This document shows, in pieces, positions 1-9,275 of a DNA stretch of 50,322 nucleotides; position 1 is the first letter of the stretch, and each line of letters begins with the position of its first letter. Location of the stretch: assembly GCF_025685425.1 (NCBI RefSeq), contig NZ_JAGTAS010000031.1:1-50322 (forward strand), given 5' to 3'. The stretch comes from Terriglobus albidus. GTDB lineage: Bacteria > Acidobacteriota > Terriglobia > Terriglobales > Acidobacteriaceae. Below the pieces are notes generated by a model, which saw nothing but the letters and a program-made list of their open reading frames with translations, was not told the origin of the DNA and ran no database searches. Both the position numbers and the translations under genes were made by a program.

Positions 1-76
1 CCTCACTCAGAACTTCATCCACACGTGGCGGAACCAGGTAGCCCTGCTCCGGTGAATACGGAAGATAGCGCGACAT
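1..76 (-). CDS. Transposase, N-terminal fragment (cut by window edge)
   Basis: A leftward reading frame opens at the ATG at 74-76 and is still open at base 1, giving 25 codons that begin MSRYLPYSPEQGYLVPP. An N-terminal pattern Y-x-P-x-Q-x-x-L-x-P-P is typical of IS1182-type and related DDE transposases, which usually start with such a segment before a DUF772-like domain. No DDE residues are in the window, so the family is an inference from this short segment. A weak GAGAG lies just upstream of the start. The terminal inverted repeat of the element was not identified in the flanking bases. Confidence 0.55.
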   Translation of the reverse strand, partial: MSRYLPYSPEQGYLVPPRVDEVLSE

Positions 77-153
77 ACTCTCTTTTCGTATATCTATCCA
101 CGAAAATCAAGCACTCACACAGACTCTAAAGCCCATTTCATATTGAGCCGATA

Positions 154-214
154 CACCGTGGGCTGAAAGCCCACGGCTCCCACCGATTCGAGCTTCGCTC
201 GAACATCCCACCCA
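154..214 (+). repeat. Paired-hairpin intergenic repeat, type B copy 1
   Basis: Hairpin 1 is CCGTGGGCT-GAA-AGCCCACGG at 156-176. Hairpin 2 is TTCGAGC-TTC-GCTCGAA at 187-203, after a 10-base linker, followed by CATCCCACCCATC. The same arrangement recurs near 13491-13576, in reverse at 46050-46096, and as a decayed reverse copy at 24487-24506. Both stems are perfect. Confidence 0.8.
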
Positions 215-529
215 TCGCTAGGCAATTCGCTGATGCGAGGCCGCTTCTTTACGCGCGAGGATAATGCTGCCCTGCCCGCAAAGCAACCAAGACCGGCCCG
301 ATGATCCCGTCGCGTGCAGAGTAGTCTCCAATGGTTCTGAGTTCATATGGGATGTAATACGTAGTGTTGATCGTGCATGCGTAAAGAGCTTGCGTCGAGG
401 GTAGTAAATGCAGGCACCGGCATGGCATTGTGGATAGGGCATTCTCACGGTGGAAGGAGCTTTGGCCAGGACAAAATAGAGGTTGGTATCTAACTCGATC
501 TACTTGTTAAATTGCACCAGGAGCTAAAC
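215..529. other. Non-coding stretch without recognised features
   Basis: About 315 bases separate the type B repeat from the VCBS gene. Reading frames here are short and have no ribosome-binding site or family resemblance. I see no clear promoter. The region must carry the promoter of the gene starting at 530. Confidence 0.4.
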
Positions 530-1933
530 ATGACGACCGTCTCGAAATGCACTGCTACTTTGATCGCTGTGCTGTTTCTGCTTGTAGCGCCCGCGCAAGC
601 ACAAGATCCGGCTCACGCGTCTGCAAAGCAAAGGCAGCCAGGCCATGATCCTGACGGCAGGCCTCGGATTGCTTTTCTCACGCACCGCCTTGGCGCCGAT
701 CATGCCGAAGGGATCTCGATGATCGATATGAACGGTGACGGTTTTGTCGATCTGCTGAGTGGCGCCTACTGGTACGAGAACCCGGGGGCGCAAGGCGGCG
801 AATGGAAACAGCACCAGTTCCGCACTGTCGGGATTCACCAGGAGTTCGTCTCCGATTGCGGCGAGTGGGTCATGGATGTTGATCACGACGGCCTGCCTGA
901 CCTGGTGACTACCGGATGGATCTCGAATGGCGTTTGGTGGTTCCGCAATCCAGGTCCGCAAGCTACAGTTTCCGGAGAACAATGGAAAGGCGAAAAGATC
1001 ACGGATAGCTTTGACACCGAGGGCGGAGCCTTCGCCGATATTACAGGGGATGGCAGGCCGGATCTTGCGCTGGCTCACTACAACCGGGCGGGTGTCATCT
1101 GGATAGACTTCGCTCAAAACAGGCCGAAGGTGCACCACCTCGGCGGCAGCGAGCAGGATGGGCATGGCATCGGCATCGCCGACCTCGATGGAGACGGTAA
1201 AGCTGACATTCTCACGACGCACGGCTGGTTCCAGCAAATCGACGCGGATGCGGACAAATGGCAGTGGCATCCCGATTGGACGCTCGGTGAAACAGGCTTT
1301 CCCATCCTTGCCTACGACGTGAACCACGACGGCAAGATGGATCTCATCTATGGACAAGGGCATGGCTACGGCCTCTACTGGCTCGAACAGGCCGGTACAC
1401 ACGAACATCCGCGGTGGATTCGCCACATGATTGACGAGTCTTTCTCGCAAGCGCACGCTTTGGCGCTGGTGGACCTCAATGGCGACGGCAGCCTGCAACT
1501 TGTCACCGGCAAACGCTACCGTGCACACTCGGGCGGTGATCCAGGTGCGTATGAACCGACGGTGGTGTATGCCTACCGCCTGCCTGGTGCAGCAGAGCTA
1601 GCGGCAGCGAAGGCTCACACTGGTACGAACGCGGCAGGCCCGGACATGACCATCGCAGATCCAACCGCTGATCCTGCGTTCCATCGCATCGCTCTCTCTG
1701 TCAACGGTACAGCTACGATCGGCACGCAGATCGTTACGGCGGACTTCGATCACGACGGCGATCTTGACCTGGCGACCGCTGGAAAGCTGGGCGTTCACGT
1801 CTTTGAGAATCTCAAGGTGAACGAGATAAAGAAGGCCGCACGAGAGGATATGCAGCCCATCAATCGCGCATGGCCGTTTCCGGGCGAAGGAGCTGAAGTA
1901 CCACAGGAAGATGGACCGCCAGTTCCAAAGTAG
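530..1933 (+). CDS. Secreted FG-GAP/VCBS repeat protein
   Basis: This 467-residue protein begins with a signal peptide of basic start, hydrophobic core and an AQAQ cleavage region near residue 25. It carries at least seven calcium-binding-like FG-GAP/VCBS segments of the form D-x-[ND]-x-D-G-x-x-D-L, for example DMNGDGFVDLL, DVDHDGLPDLV, DLDGDGKADIL and DFDHDGDLDLA. Such segments build the beta-propeller of integrin-alpha-like proteins. It is therefore probably an exported propeller protein. The start at 530 is preferred over an in-frame TTG at 512 because CAGGAG precedes it by about six bases. The ligand is unknown, and the gene stands alone between repeat-rich spacers. Confidence 0.85.
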   Translation: MTTVSKCTATLIAVLFLLVAPAQAQDPAHASAKQRQPGHDPDGRPRIAFLTHRLGADHAEGISMIDMNGDGFVDLLSGAYWYENPGAQGGEWKQHQFRTVGIHQEFVSDCGEWVMDVDHDGLPDLVTTGWISNGVWWFRNPGPQATVSGEQWKGEKITDSFDTEGGAFADITGDGRPDLALAHYNRAGVIWIDFAQNRPKVHHLGGSEQDGHGIGIADLDGDGKADILTTHGWFQQIDADADKWQWHPDWTLGETGFPILAYDVNHDGKMDLIYGQGHGYGLYWLEQAGTHEHPRWIRHMIDESFSQAHALALVDLNGDGSLQLVTGKRYRAHSGGDPGAYEPTVVYAYRLPGAAELAAAKAHTGTNAAGPDMTIADPTADPAFHRIALSVNGTATIGTQIVTADFDHDGDLDLATAGKLGVHVFENLKVNEIKKAAREDMQPINRAWPFPGEGAEVPQEDGPPVPK

Positions 1934-1967
1934 TCAGCTGCTGATAACGCCCGTTCGGGACGCCATT

Positions 1968-2248
1968 ACAGGTACCTCAGCGGCTAAAGCCGCGATCATT
2001 TTGCAGCTATTTCGGCACGGCTGAAGCCGTGCCCTTCAGCAAGACATTCGCGCTACGCGCGAACCGTCGTTCTTCGTCATTGTGGAGCAGCTCATGCGTA
2101 GCAGTGTACTGCTCCAAGCACTAAAGGCCGCCGTTGCGCAAACGCGCAACTGTTTCGCACCGCAGGTGCGAATGTCTTGTTAAGGGGACGGCTTTAGCCG
2201 TCCCGTACCAGACGCTGATATGGTGACGGCTTTAGCCGCTGAGGTACC
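1968..2248 (+). repeat. Composite intergenic repeat block with two type A paired hairpins
   Basis: The block is bounded by an inverted pair: GGTACCTCAGCGGCTAAAG at its left and the complementary CTTTAGCCGCTGAGGTACC at its right. Inside are two type A units in opposite orientation. Unit 1 (+) has stem 1 at 2014-2033 (GGCACGGCT/AGCCGTGCC) and stem 2 at 2047-2063 (TTCGCGC-TAC-GCGCGAA). Unit 2 (-) has stem 2 at 2154-2172 (TTCGCACC-GCA-GGTGCGAA) and stem 1 at 2185-2204 (GGGACGGCT/AGCCGTCCC). The two units differ by compensatory base-pair changes. A half-unit (GCTAAAGC then CTTAAGCAAGAC) follows near 2268-2293. Confidence 0.75.
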
Positions 2249-2408
2249 CAGGCTATGACCTCAGCTGCTAAAGCCGCGCTCTTAAGCAAGACGGAATGCC
2301 TTCAGCGCTTCGGGTCAGTTGAGGTCCGCCGAGTCTGAAATCGCCGCCTTGTCAGCTTCGTTCAGACTCGGTTCCCGACTTTTGTCTTGCAAATCCACTT
2401 CTAGCCAT

Positions 2409-3770
2409 TTAAGCAAGGAAGCCCAGATTCGGCGTACTGAAATGTCCTATGTTAGGAAAGACCGTGGCCAGATTCGCAGAGCTTACGCCAAACCATTCCG
2501 CCAGGGTCGCACCGTATTGATCGACCGACGATGTCGGAATCAAGGAGCCGCGGTTCGTGGCATCGTAGGCGCCGCCGAGCGTGAGCAATGGAAACTGACC
2601 ATAGAACCTGCCGCCCTGCACGCTGGATCCGATGATGAAATGATGATTGCCCCAGGCATGGTCGGTGCCACCGCTGCCGTTGGGCGTCAGTGTGCGCCCG
2701 AATTCAGAGGCGGTAAACGTGGTTACATCCCGGTCGACTTCCAACTCCCGCGTGGCTTCATAGAAGGCCATCACGGCCTGGCTGAGCTGCTGCAGGAGCG
2801 AGGCCTGAATGCTCAGCTGACCGCCATGGGTATCGAAGCCATCGAGGTTACAGTAGAAGATCTGGCGTGTTAGCCCCAATGTGCTGCGCACTTTGATGAT
2901 GCGTGCCACGGTTTGCAGTTGCGCAGCAATCAGATTGGGAGCGCCATCGACTCCGATCAACGGAAATTGCGTCTGCAATGTCGAGTTCGCCAGCGCCGCG
3001 CTGAGAGCATTCGCGTAGCTGACTCCACGGCCCATCGTGTCGTTGGCGGATTGTACAAGTTGCAGACCGTTGTCGAAGGTCAACAACTGCTGCATGCCGG
3101 TATTGCGGGACGAGTTGACCGTATTGAGCAATGTTGCCGATCCACCGGGCACATTTGCAGCAAAGGTCTGCTGGCCCGTGAGGAAGAGATTGGCTCCGTT
3201 CATTGAAGTCATGGAAGGGAAGGTGGCGCCGGAGTTCGAACTCTGCATAAGATCGGCCATGCGCCCGCCCCAACCGGTACTGCCCAGGCCAGATGGAATG
3301 GATGTCTGCCACTGGCTCAGCTGATCGGAGTGAGAGAAGAGCGCATTCGGCAAGATCGTCGTGTTGTTCGAAAGGTAGTCGGTGCGGGTGATTGGCTTGA
3401 CCAGCATACCTACATTGGCCAGCACTGCCGCTCGCCCCGCGTTATAGAGGCTTTGAATCTCAGGAAGAGACGGGTGCAGTCCGTAGACATCGCTGCCGTC
3501 CTGAATCGGCAGTAGCGAACTCTGTGCAAGGCCCATGCCGGCGCGGGCGTTTTGATACAGGTTGAAACCCTGTTGGGCGGTGGCGATGGGGATAACGGTA
3601 TTGTGGCCATCGTTGCCGCCCGTCATAAAGATGCAGACAAGCGCCTGATAGTTCGAGCCGGAGGCGTAGGCATTAATTTCGCCGAATTTGCCTAAGGCTC
3701 CCAGTGCACCGGCGGCAGAAACAGCCCGGATCCCGTCCCGTATAAAGTCACGTCGTGTACGAATCAGCAT
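2409..3770 (-). CDS. DUF1501 domain protein with Tat signal
   Basis: This 453-residue protein belongs to the DUF1501 family, exported proteins distantly related to sulfatases or alkaline phosphatases whose reaction is not established. It starts with a twin-arginine signal (TRRDFIRDG, then a hydrophobic stretch), shows the GGNDGHNTV motif near residue 50 and has HAWGNHHFIIG toward the end. The start at 3770 is chosen because AAGGAG lies just upstream and the Tat signal then sits at the N-terminus. An in-frame start at 3890 would overlap the upstream gene and bury the signal. It follows the DUF1800 gene after 37 bases on the same strand, so the two are probably an operon. DUF1800-DUF1501 pairs are common in Planctomycetes, Acidobacteria and Proteobacteria. 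Confidence 0.9.
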   Translation of the reverse strand: MLIRTRRDFIRDGIRAVSAAGALGALGKFGEINAYASGSNYQALVCIFMTGGNDGHNTVIPIATAQQGFNLYQNARAGMGLAQSSLLPIQDGSDVYGLHPSLPEIQSLYNAGRAAVLANVGMLVKPITRTDYLSNNTTILPNALFSHSDQLSQWQTSIPSGLGSTGWGGRMADLMQSSNSGATFPSMTSMNGANLFLTGQQTFAANVPGGSATLLNTVNSSRNTGMQQLLTFDNGLQLVQSANDTMGRGVSYANALSAALANSTLQTQFPLIGVDGAPNLIAAQLQTVARIIKVRSTLGLTRQIFYCNLDGFDTHGGQLSIQASLLQQLSQAVMAFYEATRELEVDRDVTTFTASEFGRTLTPNGSGGTDHAWGNHHFIIGSSVQGGRFYGQFPLLTLGGAYDATNRGSLIPTSSVDQYGATLAEWFGVSSANLATVFPNIGHFSTPNLGFLA

Positions 3771-3807
3771 GTTTTTGAGTCTCCTTGTTCCGCGCTGCGC
3801 TGTAAGT

Positions 3808-6795
3808 CTAGTGCCAGACGTTGTAATAGCCCGAAGAAAGAATGAGCCACGCGCCCGTCTGCACGCGCGACAGGTTGCCATTGGTGTCATTCGTAACCGC
3901 TGTCACGATGTTTTGCTTCATGGTCGCGGGCATGGTGCCGTGTGTCAGAGTCAGATCAAGCGCGGCCACCAGGTTGTTTGGATTCGAGGCGAGCGCGAGA
4001 TATGGAGTCAGATCGATGGAGGTTCCAGGTCCGTAGCTCAGAACCGGATTGCTGTAGGAAGAAAAGAGATTCCCCATCATGTTTCCGCGGTAGATAGCGC
4101 TGTCAGGTGTGTAGAGCTGGAATTCCGGACCCAGCAGTGTACTTCCCGGTGCACCAAACGTCGGAGAGTAATAGTTGAATACGCTGGGGGCGTTATAGAG
4201 ATCTTCGCCCATATTGGACAGCTCCCAGGAGAAGTAATTCTGATTTGTCACCGTTCCGCCAAAGGCGCGAACAACACCGGCGACATAAAGGATCGGCTCC
4301 TGCAGGTGCCCGTCGCCAGGATCTTCGCTGCCGCCCTCATCGTTGGCGCGCGCTTCGGGATCAAGCAGAATCGCGGTGATCACCGCTTTCATGTCGCCGC
4401 GAACGCCACGGCCGTTGTCGTTGAACGCGTCCGCAACACGCTTGATGTAAGCAGGGCTGGGATTGCTCTTCACAAGGTGCTGGATGAGGAGCTTGGAAAC
4501 GAAGGGTCCCACATTCGGATGGTTGAAGATGTTATCGAGTGCGCCATCCAGATCCGCCTGTGGACTGAGTCCCGCAGATGCAACATAGCCATTCACCAGA
4601 TTCTTCGAGCCACTATCGTGCTCGGCAGGATAAGGAACCATCGGTCCCGCGGGATTGATATATGCGTTCCAGTAGACGGAGCTTCCGCCCGCGGGTTGAT
4701 AGGTCCATCCGGTAAAGACGCGCGCCGTCTCGCCTACGGTGGCCTGATTGTAGGTTGGGATAAACAGCCCGTGGCTATCGAGTTGCGGCGTGCCGTCGGG
4801 ATTGAGCATTACGGTGCCGATGGTGAACAGCTGCATCACTTCGCGTGCGTAGTTTTCGTTCGCTACGGTGCCCAACGCGGAATTCGCCTTCGCGTTGTTC
4901 GCCATGTTGAGGTATTGGCCCATGGCGGGGCTCAGCGTCACATCGCCCAGAATCTGGCGGTAGTTTGAAAACGCATCGTTCATCAGCATCTGTTGATATG
5001 GAATCACCGAGTCGTTCCAGATAAGCGTGTTGATCGACGTAACGAAGATCTGGCTGAGTGCGAAAGCCACCTTCTGGCGAAGCTGATCCGGGTTCATGAC
5101 TGCATTTGCCATGAACTGCGTTGCCAAGCCGCCCTGGCTTCCGGTGACTGCGCTGTAGTTGGAGACCTGCGGCATATTGAACTGGTTGGTGATCCATTGC
5201 TGGAACCCGACCGCCTGTACGGTATTCGCCTCGGAGGGGGTTGGACCGAAGGCAGCCTGCTCAAGAAACCTTCGCGCTGCCGCCGACGACACCAGCGCAT
5301 TCTGAATGCCGATTTGTACTGGCGCCGGCTGCGATAAAGTCGAGCCATTGCCGACGACCAGGGTTCCCTGGCCGGACTTACTGGCAAATCCAGAGATTGT
5401 AAGTGAGTTAGGCGAATTGTAAGCCGTGGTGATAGGTGAACCATTTAATGTGGCGGTCGATGTCGGGATAAAGCCGCTTCCTGTGACCGTGGAACTGAAG
5501 AGTCCCAGCGGAAGCTGCCCGCCATTCCCGACACTGTTGATCACAGGGGTGGGCACGAGCAATGCCACAAGTGCTGTCGCTGACCCGCCGGGCCCAGTGA
5601 CGGTTACGGTATCGCTGCCGGAAGCCGGCATACCTGCCGGAGCCGTATAGAGACCGGTGCTGCTTACGGTTCCGTATTGCGCGGTCCAGGTGGTGCCTCC
5701 ACCGCTGGAGAACTGCTGGGTTGTGCCTAGAATCAGGCTCGCGGAAACAGGCGAGATGGTTGTGGGCGTGCTGTTGATGACAGTGATGATGGCTGTGGCC
5801 GTACCGCCGGGGCCCGTTGCAGTTACGGTTGCGGTGCCTCCGGCCGGCTGCACGGAGGGCGCCGTGTAGAGGCCAGTGCTGGAGATGGTGCCGGCGGATG
5901 CGGTCCACCCTGTAGCACCTGCAGAGGTGAACTGCTGCGTCACGCCCAGGTTAAGACTCACAGCGGCCGGAACAATGGTCTGGGGAGGCAGAGGGACCAG
6001 GGTGACCGCAGCGTTTGCGCTTCCGCCAGGGCCGGTTGCAGTGACCGTGACAGTTTTGGAGGAGGGCATGGTTGAGGGAGCCGTATAGAGTCCCGAAGAA
6101 GTAATGGTTCCGGCGCTTGCTGTCCAACTTGTAGCTCCGGGAGAGGAGAATTGCTGCGTTTTTCCCAGCGTAACTGAAGTCGATGACGGAGCAATCGTTT
6201 GCGGCGTCACGCTCTTGAACTGTAAGTTGTACACTGGGCTCCACAGCGTACCCGGATTTTGAATCTGGAGTGTGCCAGTGGTTTTGTTCCAATAACCTCC
6301 GACCTGCAACGTGGTCGAGTTCACATAGGTCGCGGAGCCCGATGCGCCGTTCAACAGATACATGGCGCCTTTTTGAAATCCGCTGCCCGTAACAGTGATC
6401 GTGAAGTTTCCCATGGGAATGGGGCTGGGCGACACGGCCGTGACCGTCGGTCCGGCCGGCTGGATATTCACATACACCACGCCAACCGTTTTGTTATCGG
6501 AGGCAAGTGCCTCAATCAGCGTGCTGACGGCCGGAACCTGCGCCGGCGCCGTATAGAGCCCAGTGGGGCTAATCGTGCCCACCGTGGCGTTGCCACCCTT
6601 CACTCCGGAAACTTCCCAGGTGACGCTGGTATCGCTCAGGCCTGTCACTACGGCGGAATACTGTTGAGTTGCGCCTACACCCAGATTGGTATATCCGGGA
6701 GTGATGGTAACCGACTGCGCATGCGCTCGAACGGCAACCAGGAAAATCGACGCCAAGGCAATGGCGAAGGCAAAGCGCCTCAAGAACACGTGCAT
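3808..6795 (-). CDS. DUF1800 protein with N-terminal Ig-like repeats
   Basis: This 995-residue exported protein starts with a signal peptide ending in RAHAQ. The N-terminal half (about residues 27-480) has several bacterial Ig-like repeats. Four carry a near-identical unit in which a phrase like LGTTQQFSSGGGTTWTA is followed by G-L-Y-T-A-P and then a TVTATGPGG strand. An IPT/TIG-like domain lies near residues 110-190. The C-terminal half (about 500-995) is the DUF1800 domain, with RRFLEQAAFGPT at its start, NENYAREVMQLFTIG and a TGWTY motif. The function of DUF1800 is unknown; export alongside DUF1501 is established. The start at 6795 has GAGG upstream. The repeats make the + strand look open in several short frames, which are shadows. 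Confidence 0.88.
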   Translation of the reverse strand: MHVFLRRFAFAIALASIFLVAVRAHAQSVTITPGYTNLGVGATQQYSAVVTGLSDTSVTWEVSGVKGGNATVGTISPTGLYTAPAQVPAVSTLIEALASDNKTVGVVYVNIQPAGPTVTAVSPSPIPMGNFTITVTGSGFQKGAMYLLNGASGSATYVNSTTLQVGGYWNKTTGTLQIQNPGTLWSPVYNLQFKSVTPQTIAPSSTSVTLGKTQQFSSPGATSWTASAGTITSSGLYTAPSTMPSSKTVTVTATGPGGSANAAVTLVPLPPQTIVPAAVSLNLGVTQQFTSAGATGWTASAGTISSTGLYTAPSVQPAGGTATVTATGPGGTATAIITVINSTPTTISPVSASLILGTTQQFSSGGGTTWTAQYGTVSSTGLYTAPAGMPASGSDTVTVTGPGGSATALVALLVPTPVINSVGNGGQLPLGLFSSTVTGSGFIPTSTATLNGSPITTAYNSPNSLTISGFASKSGQGTLVVGNGSTLSQPAPVQIGIQNALVSSAAARRFLEQAAFGPTPSEANTVQAVGFQQWITNQFNMPQVSNYSAVTGSQGGLATQFMANAVMNPDQLRQKVAFALSQIFVTSINTLIWNDSVIPYQQMLMNDAFSNYRQILGDVTLSPAMGQYLNMANNAKANSALGTVANENYAREVMQLFTIGTVMLNPDGTPQLDSHGLFIPTYNQATVGETARVFTGWTYQPAGGSSVYWNAYINPAGPMVPYPAEHDSGSKNLVNGYVASAGLSPQADLDGALDNIFNHPNVGPFVSKLLIQHLVKSNPSPAYIKRVADAFNDNGRGVRGDMKAVITAILLDPEARANDEGGSEDPGDGHLQEPILYVAGVVRAFGGTVTNQNYFSWELSNMGEDLYNAPSVFNYYSPTFGAPGSTLLGPEFQLYTPDSAIYRGNMMGNLFSSYSNPVLSYGPGTSIDLTPYLALASNPNNLVAALDLTLTHGTMPATMKQNIVTAVTNDTNGNLSRVQTGAWLILSSGYYNVWH

Positions 6796-7029
6796 GGGGA
6801 CCTCGACTTTTAATGAGAAATAGGGAAGCTATCGCGAGCTTGTCCGCCACTGCGGCCTGTCTCTATAAGCTTGTGGCCAAATGGGAAAGGATATTACCGG
6901 GCTCAGAAAAATTTTCTTCAACAGAATTTCCGGGCAGCAACTGCCGATCCCGGTCTGATGGATTTCCTGGAACCGCGCGATGCCGCCGCGGCGCGACAGA
7001 AGCGTGACCTGTTAGCGATGGCGGCGGGA

Positions 7030-8739
7030 TTATTCCGGAAGCGTATATCGCGAATCGATGAGAGCGCGTATGAGCTTTCGAGACTCCTGGGAATTCCGAG
7101 GAAATTGAAGTTCTATTCGAGCTGCCTGGTCTGCCATGTAAGGATCTTTCACCGCTTCACGAAACCACTTGGAATAGTCTTGACGGTGCAGATGGAAAAG
7201 CCACGTTTCCTCATCGATACCTTCAGCAATTTGCGAAAAAATGGCAAGATTGTGGGCCTTGAGATTGTGACGGTTCCCCGGCCCGCGAAAATAGAAGCTG
7301 TGATAGCGCATATTGCCTTCAGCGTATTTTCGGCGATGACGGATACGATCTACTTTGGGTGGCATGATGCCCATCGGCGATGGAGGCTTTCCAGACGCAG
7401 GAAGCCAAACGATAGCCTGCCCCGCCTTATGGGACAGACCTTGAGGCCAGAGCAGGGGACGACCCGTTGCAGTGCTGAAGCTCTTCATGGTCGCCTCCGG
7501 GGAAGGTCCCACTGCGATGACTACATCCATCATCGCCAGGAGCGCGGTCGGCAAATGATCTGGTCGCACCGTCACGAGTATCGTCTCGCCTAGTTTTTGC
7601 GGCAATACTTCCGGCAAATGACCCCAATCTAAGGGCAAAAGGTGATGAGCTTCATCAAAGATCATCCAGTGCGGCCGGCCTGTTCGCGTACGCAAGGTTC
7701 GGAGGCTAGGGAAAAGTTGCCCGAAAAATCCGGGACGATCCGCAAGCTGAATACCGAGGAGATTGAGGCTGACGTTCATTTTTGGATCCTCGAGTATGCT
7801 CAATACCTCGTTGATGCTGATTGCACGATTCGAATCGCCTAGATGGATAACGTCGCGGGAGGGCCCGTAGTCTCCTTCCGGGTCGATAATGCAAACCTGA
7901 TACGTCTGCTCAAGCAGGCGTTCGACGATACCTGCTGTGATCGTGGACTTACCGCTTCCCGAAGGCCCGGCAATAAGGATATTGGTTCCATAGGGGGGAA
8001 CTTTGAGCTCGCCTTGGCCCTCAAGCGAACCAATAGGTATGAAATTGCGGCGAAGGTTTCCTTGCATTCGGGCGAGGTCGTCGAAGATTAACTCATTCAC
8101 TAACTCTGCCAAACCGCTGCCTGCTTCTCCCTTTGTGACCAAGTCGACGAGCTTAACGACGGAAGGCACTGCATTGGCTACCGCAGCGGAACATTCACAA
8201 CGGTCGAGAAAAGACTGGTCGTTCTCTCCGTCTCCAATACCCACTGCTTCATGAAATGAAAGCCCAAGTCGTCGCAGGGCAACACTAAGTCCAGTCGCTT
8301 TATTGACCCCTGTAGGAAGCACCATCACGGCGTTCTTGTTGAAAACGATCAGCAACTCCAAACCCGATTCCTGAATAGCTCGAAGGACGGCGTTTTGATG
8401 AGGTGTCCATGTGGCAACTACAACCCGGCCAACCTCGATCGGCTTTACGCCAAGACTGCGGAGACGTTCGATAAAGCCTAAGGGTAACGGTGGGCAAAGG
8501 AGCGTCTCCTCTCGTGTCTGAGGGATATAAAGAACCGCGCCATTTTCTGCGACGACACAGTCGAACAGATCAATCTGGGGCAGAACCTCGAGCAACTCAA
8601 CAAGCCGCCTTCCGGTCACCAGAATGACTCGCCGTCCCGAAGCCCTGAGACGTTTGACAGCTCCGATCGCCTCCTCCGACACTTGCCCATCGGTAGCCAG
8701 CGTGCCGTCGTAGTCCGTAGCTAACGCCAAGTATCGCAA
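7030..8739 (-). CDS. HAD-IIB phosphatase fused to HerA/DUF87-like P-loop ATPase
   Basis: The 569-residue protein joins two catalytic modules. Residues 1-220 form a Cof-type (HAD-IIB) phosphatase with motif I DYDGTL (D9, D11), motif II T42 in VTGR, motif III K147 and motif IV GDGEND at 169-174. These residues suggest an active phosphohydrolase. Residues about 240-460 hold a P-loop ATPase with Walker A GPSGSGKST at 258-266 and Walker B MIFDEAHH at 359-366, resembling DUF87/HerA-type ATPases. A C-terminal segment (about 470-569) with SFYFRGPGNRHNLKAHNL and DYSKWFREAVKD belongs to neither. No signal peptide is seen, so it is cytosolic. The start is supported by GGAG nearby upstream. It stands alone, so the substrate is unknown. 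The length and continuity of the frame argue against a sequencing-error fusion. Confidence 0.85.
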   Translation of the reverse strand: MRYLALATDYDGTLATDGQVSEEAIGAVKRLRASGRRVILVTGRRLVELLEVLPQIDLFDCVVAENGAVLYIPQTREETLLCPPLPLGFIERLRSLGVKPIEVGRVVVATWTPHQNAVLRAIQESGLELLIVFNKNAVMVLPTGVNKATGLSVALRRLGLSFHEAVGIGDGENDQSFLDRCECSAAVANAVPSVVKLVDLVTKGEAGSGLAELVNELIFDDLARMQGNLRRNFIPIGSLEGQGELKVPPYGTNILIAGPSGSGKSTITAGIVERLLEQTYQVCIIDPEGDYGPSRDVIHLGDSNRAISINEVLSILEDPKMNVSLNLLGIQLADRPGFFGQLFPSLRTLRTRTGRPHWMIFDEAHHLLPLDWGHLPEVLPQKLGETILVTVRPDHLPTALLAMMDVVIAVGPSPEATMKSFSTATGRPLLWPQGLSHKAGQAIVWLPASGKPPSPMGIMPPKVDRIRHRRKYAEGNMRYHSFYFRGPGNRHNLKAHNLAIFSQIAEGIDEETWLFHLHRQDYSKWFREAVKDPYMADQAARIELQFPRNSQESRKLIRALIDSRYTLPE

Positions 8740-9275
8740 TGTCGTGATCTCCGATCGCTAATTCGGAGCATATGCTCGCAATGGTAGTACGCGATAAGGG
8801 GACCAGCGCACGTCAACTCGCGTAATCGTGTCTCCGATCGTACCCTCTAGGACAGGGTGCGAAAGCTATTCCGCACCTCGAATTAGTCCTCACAAACGCG
8901 CTTCCAAAAGTTGTAAGGCTTTCGAAGTGCAACTATGCCGGAAGCGTACACATCGTCGGTGCAGGCTCAAAAACCGATTTGGTTATTTCGGTTGGAGGAT
9001 CTGTATGGGAAACGGGCATTTCGGAAGTTCCGACTCTCGCTTGTGCCAATCGCCAATGCATTCATCGAGGTGTTTCAATGAGTGCTTTGGCCTGCAGTCG
9101 CCAATTGAGAGCGGCTGGGCAGATTACTTACGATATGCCGACTTGTCAGGACTAACCCGATTTCGGCTAAGTTTGAACCGATGGGACTGGACGAGTAGAG
9201 ATTGTTCTGAGGACGGAAGAGTTCTTGGGATAGCCATCGAAGACCAATAAGCGGGCCGCATGCTAGGTCGCAGGC
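8740..9275. other. Gap of about 535 bases with no convincing gene
   Basis: The only long frame (8828-9250, +) has a Cys/Arg/Ser-rich composition typical of chance frames. A 48-codon frame at 8935-9081 (+), ending in a hydrophobic segment RLSLVPIANAFIEVF, looks more protein-like but lacks a well-placed ribosome-binding site. It may be a remnant. A GGAGG at 8995-8999 precedes an ATG at 9005 in another frame. I do not call a gene. The promoter of the HAD-ATPase gene should lie in the left part. Confidence 0.35.

Noticed and set aside
524-1528. Open frame of 334 codons antisense to the VCBS gene
   Set aside because: The + strand has a signal peptide and seven VCBS repeats; the antisense frame has none.
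1968-2290. Possible CRISPR-like array of short palindromes
   Set aside because: Units differ in sequence, orientation and spacing, and there are no regular spacers or cas genes. They are intergenic structural repeats.
6871-7593. Open frame of 240 codons on the + strand against the HAD-ATPase C-terminus
   Set aside because: No family match and Arg-rich; the minus strand frame has HAD and Walker motifs.
8828-9250. Open frame of 140 codons, and a 48-codon frame at 8935-9081
   Set aside because: The first is Cys/Ser/Arg rich without a ribosome-binding site. The second has a protein-like end but no start signal; it may be a remnant.
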